Assembly: GCF_004341945.1 (NCBI RefSeq) | Contig: NZ_SMBP01000010.1 | Span: forward strand, 42,471 to 106,470 | DNA from: Longicatena caecimuris | GTDB taxonomy: Bacteria; Bacillota_I; Bacilli_A; Erysipelotrichales; Erysipelotrichaceae | Direction: 5' to 3' | DNA length: 64,000 bases | Shown: positions 16,619 through 26,300 of the stretch, piece after piece | Layout: every line of letters begins with the position of its first letter | How positions within the stretch are numbered: position 1 is the stretch's first letter | Notes under the pieces: generated by a model | Seen by the model: only the letters and a program-made list of their open reading frames with translations | The model's database searches: none | What the model was told of the DNA's origin: nothing | Position numbers and translations under genes: made by a program

Positions 16619-19399
16619 ATGAAAAAGTTAATTCCTATCATTTTAAGTATCGTAACAGCATTCAGCTTGTTAATGCCTGTGCAAGCCAAAAAAGATGATT
16701 CTGCGTTGCCAGATGATAACAAGATTCGCTTGGTCAATGTTACAGAAGACGGCCATTATGAAATCATCAAAGAAAATGATTCCTATGCTGCTGCTAAGGT
16801 TTCTCATACCCTTTTACAGCATCAATATGAAAATCTAGGCATAGCAAAAGGACAAACCTTTTTATCGATAGAAAATGGCGTAGTTGAATTTAAAAAAGCA
16901 CAAGATTGCAGTGTCAATATTACCTATACAAATGCAGCGAATCAAGAGGAAGGTTATACCAATGGGTGTTATGGTGCCGATGGAGCCTTTTTAGAATATA
17001 ACGATGGCAATGGTATGGTGAAATTTCAATTGTCAGGTGTCATCGGATCTACTTCCATTGAAAATGTGACAATCCATCCCCTTACTACTCTTCCAAATGT
17101 TTCACACTTTGAGGTGCATAATGGTATCTTGTTGCATTATTTGAAAAGTGATATTGCCAGTAAGGGCTATGATAATGTTTTGCATTTAGGTCAAGCCCCT
17201 TCTTACCTTAAAGAAAAGACAATTTACTATAGCTATGACAGTCATTATTTTTATAAAAACTTTTCTGCCATGATCACAGATGTGCGCAAAAGTATCCATA
17301 CACAAGCAGTAAACGCAAAACAGCCATATTATAATTATTATCAATATGTCAATCATCGTTCGACAACCACTTATTCCTATGAAGATGTTCATGCTTATTT
17401 GCAAAACACTCGTCTCTTAAAACAATCTATCACCAAATTTGAAGGTACTTATCTGCATGACATTCTCACTCAGTCTATGATCGTACAAGGGGAAAAAGGG
17501 TTTTTTCAATACCAAAATCAGTTTGGCGCAAATGCCCTTATGATGCTTTCCTTAGCCTTAAACGAAAGTGCCAGCGGACGCAGCGCCTTATCTTATAATC
17601 GCAACAATTTGTTTGGTCATGCGGCCTATGATTCTGATGTAGAAAAAAATGCCTCACGCTACTTACGCGTAAGTGACAGTATTTACGCTCATGCAGCCCA
17701 TTACATATCATCCTCTTATTTAAATCCGAACCAATTTCAATACCATGGCGGTCATTTCGGAAACAAAGCGGGCGGTATGAATGTTTCTTATGCTAGCGAT
17801 CCTTACTGGGGTGAAAAAGCGGCACAATACTATTATGACATTGATCATGCCTTACAAGATAAAGACTTAAATCAGTATGCGATTGGTATTACCGGCACTA
17901 AAAAAGTTAATGTCAGAAAAGATCCTAAAGAAGCTGCGAAGACATTATATGCTATTCCCAAAGGCACGCAAGCCAGTTTGCTTCTCTTGGATAAACAAAC
18001 AGAAGGAAATGCTGTCTGGTATCTTGTACAAACCGATGTACCTTTGACAAATGATCGAAATGTTTCTGCAAATCCAACATATAACTATCGTAAAAGTTAT
18101 GGGTATGTAAAAGCCAGTGAACTTTCTTTTATCACAAATGAAAAGCATCTAAATGAAAAAAACTATGTCGATGTCAGTTTTGATGCCAATGGAGGCACTT
18201 TCTATCCAGGTTCACATACTATCACTATGCAAATAGAGAGTGGTAAAATTCCGATTATCTTAGAACCTGAGAAGAAGAATGCCTTATTTATCGGTTGGGA
18301 CAAAGAAATTAAAAAAGCTGAAAAAGACATTGTTTATAAAGCAAATTATCGATCTGTAAAAAACATCGCCTTTATTGAAAAACCGAAGCAAACTTACCAA
18401 CAGCATGATTACCTGGATGTATCAAAAGGAAAGATTCAAGTAAGCTTCGAAGATGGTTCTACACAAGAACGCTCATTGACCACAGATATGGTGAGTGGCT
18501 ATGATCCTACTACGCTTGGCACGCAGACATTAACAATTCGTTATGCGGGAAAAACCTTATCCTATGAAATTCATGTAAAAAAGCAAAGTGAAAGCACCGG
18601 ATCTAAGCTGCAAGAAAAAGCAGCATATATCATTAAGACCTATAGTGATAAGGTAGGGTTAACGGATGATGCCTTAACTGAACTAGAAAAATTTCAAAAT
18701 GATGTTTTGCAAGAAAGCAACAACCCCTTAGATGATGATGTATTACGTGCCGTGGATCGCATTTTGCAACCAAATTTAAAGCCACGTCTCAGTGTGCTCA
18801 TTCATGATGATACCTATGATTTACAAATATCTGGCCTTAGTTTAGCAATGCAGAAAAAGACATCGTTCCTAAATGCATGGATGCCGAAAACAGTCGTTGT
18901 GAATGTACATGATTCCATCGGCAATGAGGAAGAAACATTGTTTAAAAAAGTTGCAGAAGCAAATTATGTTACCTATGAAGCAGGCTTTACCATAGATGGA
19001 AAAGAGGATATGTCCGGTTATGATCCTGAAACCCAAGTTTTGTATTCGATAAAGAAACCTAAAAATAGTAAGGGGAAATTATATCGCATCTTAACTGTGG
19101 ATGGTGAAAACATACGCCAGTTACCCACGACACAATCCGATACTCGCATTCTTTTCCAGGCAAAGAAAGGTAGTTTTGCGATCGTATCGATCCAAGGTGC
19201 AGCGCCTAAAGGAAGTATGGATTTTACCGAAGTCGCTACCATCAAAGGAAATGGAAAAAACTATATCACAACATACATTCTGATACCTTTTGCTGTCATC
19301 TTCTTGATCTTAATACTTGTGATTGTCCTTCTACTCATTCGCAGAAAAAACAAAATAGCTTATCGAAAAAAGAAAAGAGCGATATATAAAAATCAATAA
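16619..19399 (+). CDS. Secreted, membrane-anchored peptidoglycan glucosaminidase
   Basis: 926 residues. Domain order: signal peptide (1-23, cut after 'PVQA'); a region of unknown fold; a GH73-type glucosaminidase (about 275-415); an SH3-like segment (about 425-500); one InlB B-type repeat ('VSFDANGGTFYPG...FIGWDKEI'); an Ig-like domain (about 585-655); a long linker; a C-terminal membrane helix (about 890-910) with a basic tail. In the enzyme domain 'LALNESASGRS' gives the catalytic Glu316, followed by 'NNLFGHAAYD'. It likely cleaves GlcNAc-MurNAc bonds in the wall during growth or separation. There is no LPXTG motif; anchoring is by the C-terminal helix. Confidence 0.85.
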   Translation: MKKLIPIILSIVTAFSLLMPVQAKKDDSALPDDNKIRLVNVTEDGHYEIIKENDSYAAAKVSHTLLQHQYENLGIAKGQTFLSIENGVVEFKKAQDCSVNITYTNAANQEEGYTNGCYGADGAFLEYNDGNGMVKFQLSGVIGSTSIENVTIHPLTTLPNVSHFEVHNGILLHYLKSDIASKGYDNVLHLGQAPSYLKEKTIYYSYDSHYFYKNFSAMITDVRKSIHTQAVNAKQPYYNYYQYVNHRSTTTYSYEDVHAYLQNTRLLKQSITKFEGTYLHDILTQSMIVQGEKGFFQYQNQFGANALMMLSLALNESASGRSALSYNRNNLFGHAAYDSDVEKNASRYLRVSDSIYAHAAHYISSSYLNPNQFQYHGGHFGNKAGGMNVSYASDPYWGEKAAQYYYDIDHALQDKDLNQYAIGITGTKKVNVRKDPKEAAKTLYAIPKGTQASLLLLDKQTEGNAVWYLVQTDVPLTNDRNVSANPTYNYRKSYGYVKASELSFITNEKHLNEKNYVDVSFDANGGTFYPGSHTITMQIESGKIPIILEPEKKNALFIGWDKEIKKAEKDIVYKANYRSVKNIAFIEKPKQTYQQHDYLDVSKGKIQVSFEDGSTQERSLTTDMVSGYDPTTLGTQTLTIRYAGKTLSYEIHVKKQSESTGSKLQEKAAYIIKTYSDKVGLTDDALTELEKFQNDVLQESNNPLDDDVLRAVDRILQPNLKPRLSVLIHDDTYDLQISGLSLAMQKKTSFLNAWMPKTVVVNVHDSIGNEEETLFKKVAEANYVTYEAGFTIDGKEDMSGYDPETQVLYSIKKPKNSKGKLYRILTVDGENIRQLPTTQSDTRILFQAKKGSFAIVSIQGAAPKGSMDFTEVATIKGNGKNYITTYILIPFAVIFLILILVIVLLLIRRKNKIAYRKKKRAIYKNQ

Positions 19400-19417
19400 A
19401 ATCATCAGATGCATCTG

Positions 19418-19455
19418 AAAAAACAATTTGCAGAAACTTGTGAATTGTTTTTTTT
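19418..19455 (+). terminator. Terminator of the glucosaminidase gene
   Basis: AAACAATT pairs with AATTGTTT and is followed by a run of T. The pepF ATG is only 30 bases downstream, so pepF needs its own promoter or read-through. Confidence 0.75.
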
Positions 19456-19485
19456 CGTACTACAATACTAACTAGAGGTGATGAT

Positions 19486-21267
19486 ATGAAACGAAATCAG
19501 ATAGATAGCGCATATACATGGGATCTTTCCAGTATGTTTGCTTCACAAGAGGCATTTAACACATGTTATCAGGAATGTGAATCCTTAGTCAATGCACTGA
19601 CAAAACAAAAAGGTCATATAGCGGATACAAAAGAAAGCTTTTGTGATTTTTTTGATCAACAAGAAGAATTATCCCGAAAACTGAATAATCTTATCAGCTA
19701 TGCCCGTATGTATACAGATGTAGATCCTGATGAAGAAACAGCACAACAAAATCTTTCCAAAGCATATGTTCTTTATCAAAAAACGGTGGTCGCACTAAAC
19801 TTTGTGGACTTAGAAGTCATGAAAGAGAAAGAAAGTATTGAAAAGTATTTAGCAGAGGATGCATGCAAAGCATATCGTTATCCAATGCAAGAAATCTTTC
19901 GTCGCATGCCTCATCAATTGGATGAAGAAAAAGAAGCGATGATGGCACAAATGCAGGATATTTTACGTGTACCGGAATCCACTTATGAAAGTTTCCGGCT
20001 AGAATTTGAACCAGTGATGGTAGATGGAAAACCGGTTTTTCTAAATGGTGGTAACTACCATCAATTCTTACTAAATCCTGATGAAAAGGTACGTAAAGAA
20101 GCATTTGAACATTACTTTCAAGAATATAAACGATATCAAAATGTCTTTCTGAATCTATTAAGCGGACATATCAAAGGAAAAGCTTTTGAAGCACGCTTAC
20201 GGGACTTTCCTTCTACCTTAGAAGCAAGTCTGTTTGAAGATGGTGTAGAAAAAGCGCTGTTTGATTTGGTAGTACGAATGGGTAATGAGACGTATCGACC
20301 TTATGCCCATGAATATTTTAAGTTACGTAAAGAAATCTTAGGATTACAACAACAGCATGTTTATGATATTGCCCTTCCTTTAGTAAAATCTGTAGATATC
20401 ACATATACGGTGGATGACTGCTTCGCCATTTTAAAAAAAGCGTTAGCTCCTTTAGGTGAGGATTATATCGCTATGCTTGATGTAGCTAGAGAAGAACGTT
20501 GGATTGATTTTATGCCACATGAAAAGAAGCGCTCTGGTGCTTATTCTGCAGGTACGTATGATTCCAAGCCTTTTATTCTAACAAACTTTACAGGAGAATA
20601 TGATTCCCTTAGTACACTGGCACATGAATTCGGACATTCTATGCATTCTTATTATTCCCATAAGCATAATCGCGCAATGTTAGCAGAATATCGTATTTTT
20701 GTTGCCGAGGTTGCTTCTACAGTCAATGAATTATTATTAAACGACTATTTATTAAAGCATTCTGATAATAATGACCATAAGGCTTATTTATTAAGCAATC
20801 TATTGAATCAGATGATTGGCACGATGTATCGTCAAACCATGTATGCTACTTTTGAATATCAGTTATATGAAGCCATTGAAAAAGGAGAAGCACTGTCCTC
20901 AAAAGATGTATGTGATCTGTATGAGCAGCTTAATAAAGACTATTTTGGTGACAGTGTCATTGTGGATGATTTACAGCGTTACGGCTGTTATCATGTTCCT
21001 CATTTCTATTATAACTTCTATGTGTACAAATACACTTTAGGCATGTCGGTTGCCATTAGCTTTGCCAAGAAAATCTTAAATGGTGAAGTTGATGCCTATC
21101 GCGAGTTCCTTACAAAAGGCGGCAGTGAAGCGCCTTTAGATGAATTGATGCATGCCGGTGTAGATCCACGCCAAACGCAGGTTTATGAAGATGCCTTCGG
21201 TTACTTTAAAGAAATCCTTGATCAGTTTCGCTCTTGCGTTACCCATGAAACTTCACAAAAAAGGTAG
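19486..21267 (+). CDS. pepF: Oligoendopeptidase F
   Basis: A 593-residue M3B zinc metallopeptidase that degrades short peptides in the cytosol. The zinc-binding motif HEFGH lies at residues 380-384 in 'TLAHEFGHSMHSYYS', with the third ligand Glu in 'EYRIFVAEVASTVNE' about 25 residues on. The N-terminal helical part ('YTWDLSSMF', 'SYARMYTDVD') and C-terminal 'HFYYNFYVYKYTLGMSVA' are typical of PepF. The length is normal, there is no signal peptide and the start has AGAGGTGA. The terminator is shared with the convergent LRR gene. Confidence 0.95.
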   Translation: MKRNQIDSAYTWDLSSMFASQEAFNTCYQECESLVNALTKQKGHIADTKESFCDFFDQQEELSRKLNNLISYARMYTDVDPDEETAQQNLSKAYVLYQKTVVALNFVDLEVMKEKESIEKYLAEDACKAYRYPMQEIFRRMPHQLDEEKEAMMAQMQDILRVPESTYESFRLEFEPVMVDGKPVFLNGGNYHQFLLNPDEKVRKEAFEHYFQEYKRYQNVFLNLLSGHIKGKAFEARLRDFPSTLEASLFEDGVEKALFDLVVRMGNETYRPYAHEYFKLRKEILGLQQQHVYDIALPLVKSVDITYTVDDCFAILKKALAPLGEDYIAMLDVAREERWIDFMPHEKKRSGAYSAGTYDSKPFILTNFTGEYDSLSTLAHEFGHSMHSYYSHKHNRAMLAEYRIFVAEVASTVNELLLNDYLLKHSDNNDHKAYLLSNLLNQMIGTMYRQTMYATFEYQLYEAIEKGEALSSKDVCDLYEQLNKDYFGDSVIVDDLQRYGCYHVPHFYYNFYVYKYTLGMSVAISFAKKILNGEVDAYREFLTKGGSEAPLDELMHAGVDPRQTQVYEDAFGYFKEILDQFRSCVTHETSQKR

Positions 21268-21299
21268 GTAGTTCATTTCCATGAGCTACCCACCTTTTT
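21257..21299. terminator. Bidirectional terminator between pepF and the LRR gene
   Basis: AAAAAAGGT-GGTAG-TTCAT and its complement form a long stem with A/T tracts on both sides. It begins just before the pepF stop codon and overlaps the last bases of the LRR gene. Confidence 0.85.
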
Positions 21300-22743
21300 A
21301 ATAAGAGAATTTATCATAATATTCCATATCTTCTAACATGGAAATATCTTCTATTGGATTTTCATCCAACCGCAATTCATATAAATTTTTTAAATTCTTT
21401 AATGGTGTCAGATCTGTAACATAGTTTGCTTTTAATGTTAGAGAACTCAAATATGTCAAATCTTTCAACGGTGATAAATCCATGACTCCATTATGATCTA
21501 AACGCAACGATGATAAATTAACCAATTTCTTTAATGGTCTGATATCAGTAATCACATTGTTGTATAAATCAATGGTACCCAGATTCGTTAAATTCTCTAA
21601 AGCAGTCAGATCGGAAATATTATTATGTGATAAACAAAGACATTCCAAGTTTTTCATATCCTCTAAACATGAGATGTCACGTACCGCATTATTCCCAACA
21701 TCCAATGCCGTCATTTTCTCACAGCCTTTTAATACACTAATATCCGTGATCGAATTATTATACACATTGACTTCAACTAACTCTTTCGCATTTTTTAAAA
21801 AGTCAATATCGTGTAGGAAACAGCAGCTTGCCTTAAAATAACGCAAATTTTTCATATCTTTTAAGACTTCCGTATGTGTAACACGATTCTCTGAGATATC
21901 TAATTTTTCTAACTTATTCAACCCTTTTAAGATACGCAAATCACTTAGCCCACTTTGGATAAGACGCAAATCTTTTAAGTTTTTCAACTTTTTCAAAAAG
22001 GAAAAATCTTTGATGCTGTCAAAGGATAATTCCAAGACCTCTAAGTTAGGAAACTCTTCCAAAATGCTACAATCACTCAAATATTGGTTATTCGTCAGGT
22101 TAAGACTGCGCAACGTTTTTTTCATATATTGCAAAGGCGATAAATCAGAAAACAGATTGGTTGATAAATCTAATACTTCAATGTTTTTGAGATAAGTCAG
22201 ATCCGCAATATCATATAACCACATCTTATTCATATGAAGTTCTTTTAACTCATTTAACGTGCCTAAGATACTGAGTGGAAATGGACCATTCTCAATACTG
22301 ATATATAACTTATGCAGCTTTTTGGCATTTTCCAAATAAACCAAGTTATCAACTTTACTACGTTCCAGATTTAGTTCTTCTAGATTAATCATACCCGCAA
22401 TTGCACTGATATCCATGGTATATAAATTATTACGGGAAATATCCAAACGCAATAATTGCCGGTATCCTCTTAAAGCCTGTATATCTCGCAGCATATTCTT
22501 AGATAGATTCAAATACTCAACTTCGCGTAGATCTTTAATAGGATCAAGATCTTCAATACTATTTCCACATAAATCCAAATATTGCAGATTCACAGCTGTA
22601 TCCAGTCCCTCTAATGATATAATGCCGGCACTTCGAGCAGATAAACTGACTAAACGCTCCATTGCCTTTTCATCAATTTCCTCTTCCTTCAATTGCAATG
22701 TTCTGGCAATCGCTGCACGCAGGAATTCATCTTTTATCAACAT
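21298..22743 (-). CDS. Leucine-rich-repeat protein without signal peptide
   Basis: 481 residues. An internalin-like N-terminal cap ('FLRAAIARTLQL..EEIDEKAMERLVSL') leads into about 18 LRRs of 22-23 residues with the pattern 'L..L..L.L..N.I.DIS.L'. The repeats run to the C-terminus, which ends 'EDMEYYDKFSY' with no further domain. There is no signal peptide, membrane helix or sorting motif, unlike classical internalins, so the protein should be cytosolic. LRR solenoids bind other proteins; the partner is unknown. The start is backed by AAAGGAG. It is a single gene, convergent with pepF. Confidence 0.85.
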   Translation of the reverse strand: MLIKDEFLRAAIARTLQLKEEEIDEKAMERLVSLSARSAGIISLEGLDTAVNLQYLDLCGNSIEDLDPIKDLREVEYLNLSKNMLRDIQALRGYRQLLRLDISRNNLYTMDISAIAGMINLEELNLERSKVDNLVYLENAKKLHKLYISIENGPFPLSILGTLNELKELHMNKMWLYDIADLTYLKNIEVLDLSTNLFSDLSPLQYMKKTLRSLNLTNNQYLSDCSILEEFPNLEVLELSFDSIKDFSFLKKLKNLKDLRLIQSGLSDLRILKGLNKLEKLDISENRVTHTEVLKDMKNLRYFKASCCFLHDIDFLKNAKELVEVNVYNNSITDISVLKGCEKMTALDVGNNAVRDISCLEDMKNLECLCLSHNNISDLTALENLTNLGTIDLYNNVITDIRPLKKLVNLSSLRLDHNGVMDLSPLKDLTYLSSLTLKANYVTDLTPLKNLKNLYELRLDENPIEDISMLEDMEYYDKFSY

Positions 22744-22910
22744 AGGCGTACTCCTTTCGTTTCCTCTTCTTTTATGTATCTATTATACCCCAATTCCGAT
22801 AAATCTGAAACTGCTTTCAAATATTTTTGCCATTTCGATGAACGGATACAGCCATTGTTAATAAAACATCCAACTTTTTTAGAAAAAGGTTAGATAAAAA
22901 TAGAAAACGA

Positions 22911-23087
22911 TTGACTTTATGCAAAAGAAGTGTTATTGTAAATCTGTAATAAAAAGCAATAACTATGATTTCAAGATTCACAAATTCTCGGAATTGTATT
23001 TATGACTCAATATGTACAGGATCCGATGTTTGTGATTTTTTTATACATTTGAGTGCTTCTTATTAAATTTATAAGGAGGTACTAAAA
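22911..23087 (+). promoter_or_regulatory. Promoter and long 5' leader of the cold shock gene
   Basis: TTGACT (22911-22916), 17 bases, TATTGT (22934-22939) with an extended TG gives a strong promoter. The leader of about 140 bases before the start contains pairing segments, for example TCACAAA with TTTGTGA, as expected of temperature-responsive csp leaders (inference). AAGGAGG precedes the ATG. Confidence 0.7.
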
Positions 23088-23288
23088 ATGAGTACAGGTA
23101 AAGTAAAATGGTTTAATGCAGAAAAAGGTTATGGATTCATCACTTCTGATGAAGGTAAGGATGTATTCGTACACTATTCAAGCATCCAGTCTGATGGTTT
23201 CCGTACATTAGAAGAAGGACAGAGAGTTTCTTTTGATGTAGTTGACAGTGACCGTGGTCAGCAGGCTGCTAACGTTGTAGCTGAATAA
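23088..23288 (+). CDS. csp: Cold shock protein, RNA chaperone
   Basis: A 66-residue single cold-shock (OB-fold) domain covering the whole protein. The RNA-binding motifs RNP1 'KGYGFITS' and RNP2 'VFVHYSSI' are both intact, as is the N-terminal '[11 protein letters not shown]'. Such proteins bind single-stranded RNA and melt secondary structure during cold shock or stationary phase. The gene is monocistronic with a strong promoter, long leader and its own terminator. Confidence 0.95.
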   Translation: MSTGKVKWFNAEKGYGFITSDEGKDVFVHYSSIQSDGFRTLEEGQRVSFDVVDSDRGQQAANVVAE

Positions 23289-23301
23289 TCATTTATTCAT
23301 T

Positions 23302-23348
23302 AAGCTGTTGCAAATGAGCCTTTCTAGGTGATATGCAACAGCTTTTTT
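23302..23348 (+). terminator. Terminator of the cold shock gene
   Basis: AAGCTGTTGCA pairs perfectly with TGCAACAGCTT and is followed by T-rich DNA. Confidence 0.85.
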
Positions 23349-23364
23349 ATTTTGGTCAAAATGC

Positions 23365-23391
23365 AGAAAAGACGCGAAGTGCGTCTTTTCT
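23365..23391 (-). terminator. Terminator of the giant surface-protein gene
   Basis: Perfect 11-base arms AGAAAAGACGC (23365-23375) and GCGTCTTTTCT (23381-23391) lie 5 bases past the stop codon on the minus strand. Confidence 0.85.
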
Positions 23392-23396
23392 TTACA

Positions 23397-26300
23397 TTAA
23401 GCTTTTTGTTTTTCTTCCTGCTCTACTTCTTTCCATCGTCTGTCTAAAATAAAGACAATAAGCTGTACGATAGCAAAACATAGCATATAAATTGTCCAGT
23501 TATCAATAATAACCATCGGCAAACTCATATCCTCCGTTAAGAAGAAGACAATGATTGAAATAATCGCAAGCAGTAAGGCAAGACTTCTTATAAATAAGCT
23601 GCGTTTTTCTTCCTGATAATCTTCTTCCTCATCATAAGAATACGTCTTATCATTTTCTAATTTCTCTTCATTTTTACTTTTTGATAATAACAGAAGTATT
23701 GCCAGTAATACCGTAATGATCATGCATATGAAATTCATGATCGCCCAGTTTGCTTCCGTGCCTTTCGCTTTCGGTGTTACATGTTCCTTAATTACTTCTA
23801 CATCCCCATTTGTTAACGGTGTCTCATTTTCATCAACATGTTCACTTTCTCCATTTGATTGCGTATTCCCCATTATGTTTGGTGCGAATGGTCTTGTATC
23901 TGAAACTGATGGCATCATAGGCTGTTCTGCTACGATTGGTCTATTCGTTGTTTCTGGAAGCTGAGGAGCATCAACGGTATTGCCTCCATTCGTTGGAGGT
24001 ATGGTATCAGGTTTATCTGGTGTTACAGGAGCATCTGGCTCCTCAGGGTTTTGAGGAGTATCTGGCTTCTCGGGATCACTTGGTGTCACTGGTTTTTCAG
24101 GTTCTTTACTTGCTTGAAAAACAACCTTAAACGTCGTATCTTTTGTTATGATCATATCGATGGTCGGTTTTTTATTTACCCAGGACGCACTTTCTTGCTC
24201 ATATCCTTCATCTGCTGTAGCTGTTGGAATCTGATCAACCCTTAGTTTACCACTTCCATGTGTTGCAAAATTTCCTTCTTCATCTCGTAATGTCACATAT
24301 ACACGATCAAAAGCAACCGTTCCATGTTCAGCTTCATAATGAACTGCCACTTGATATTTATCTGGAATGCCGTCTCCTTTATCGGGATGCTTTGGATCTG
24401 TCCCATGAATGTCTTTGGTGTAATGAACAACGATTTCTTTATCTTCCGCATCCATGCTGCCTGTGATTATATGATCATTTTCATTTTCCAAAACATAGGT
24501 ATCCACATGTGGAGATGTTATTTCATAGCGATTCAGATAAGCAATCTTTGTTTGATAATCTTCAGCTACGCGATTGCCATCCTCATCAACATATCGAATA
24601 ATCAATTGATAATCAGCCGTTTCAAACTTGGCTTTAAACGTCATCTTTTCTTTGATTTTCATACCAGCTTCTGGCCATACTGGATACCATTGTAGGCTGC
24701 TTTGGTCATAGCCTTTATCCGCAATTGCCAAAGGAATCTGCAAAGCTGTTAATTGACCGTTTCCAGTTTGTGAAGGCTCATTGTTTTCATCATATAGGGT
24801 TACATAGGTCTTCCTTGTTCCAATAAGTGTACCATTTTTTACTTCATAGTTTACTTCAACTTGATATTTATCTGGAATGCCATCTCCATGATCAGGATGA
24901 ATAGGATCTGTTCCATGCTCATCTTTAGCAAAGTAAGCATAAAATACGGTATTTTCGGTTATCGTATATTCGCTTGGATCCTTAATCTCTATCCCTTCCT
25001 TATTCGACACCGTTTTAACGATCCATTTATCAAAAGTATAACCAGCAGCTCCTTTTGGTTTTGGTGTCTGATAATCTATTACATTTTTAAGTTTCGTATT
25101 TGCTAACACTTCATTATATTGAGTAGTCCCTTCTAATGCACCATGTTCTGCCACAACGAAATTTACCCTTAATTTTTCTTCACGCTCATCCGGAATTCCA
25201 TCATGGTTGTCATCCTTTGCAAATACTGCCTTGACAATCGTATCGCCGTGAATCACATATGCGCCAGGTTCTGCAACTTCTAAAAGTGCATGTCCATCTT
25301 TATCAACGATCACCCATTTATCAAACACATAGCCATCTTCTGCTACCGGTGTAGGTTCTTTATAATGCTGTGCGTCATGAATTGCTGACTTGACCAAATA
25401 ATTTTTATATGTGGTTGTTCCAAGTAATTTTCCATGTTCTCCTGCTATAAATGTAACCGTAAAGCGCTCTTCCTGATAATCCGGAATATGGTTACCATTT
25501 TCATCCATTGCCCATACGGCATACAGTGTCGTTGTTTCCATAATGGTGAAGTAATCCTTTGGCTGTAACATCTCTTGAGGTGCCTTGCCATCTGTCGGAA
25601 TCACTGTTAGTGGCTGTTTGCTCCAACCGATGAAGATAACATTTTCCTTTGGATGAGTGAAGGCATTATCCTTTACTAGTACTTGATCGTTTACATGATA
25701 CGTCATTTCATCGATGACACTTCCACTGCCACCGTTTGCATCATAATTCATCGACAAAGATTCTTGATAATCTGGAATATGGTTACCATTTTCATCCATA
25801 GCCCATACGGCATACAGCGTCGTTGTCTCCATGATGGTGAAGCTATCCTTTGGCTGTAACATCTCTTGAGGTGCCTTGCCATCAGTCGGAATCACTGCTA
25901 GTGGCTGTTTGCTCCAGCCGATGAAGATAACATTTTCCTTTGGATATGTGAAGTCATTGTCCTTTACTAGTACTTGATCTTTTACATGATACGTCATTTC
26001 ATCGATGACACTTCCACTGCCACCGTTTGCATCATAATTCATCGACAAAGATTCTTGATAATCTGGTATCTGGTTACCATTTTCATCCATAGCCCATACG
26101 GCATACAGTGTCGTTGTTTCCATAATGGTGAAGCTATCCTTTGGCTGTAACATCTCTTGAGGTGCCTTGCCATCTGTCGGAATCACTGTTAGTGGCTGTT
26201 TGCTCCAACCGATGAAGATAACATTTTCCTTTGGATATGTGAAGTCATTGCCCTTTATTAGTACTTGATCTTTTACATGATACGTCATTTCATCGATGAC

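Noticed and set aside
23900..23970. LPETT as a sortase signal in the giant surface protein
   Set aside because: It reads LPETT rather than LPXTG and lies far from the C-terminus, without an adjacent helix and basic tail.
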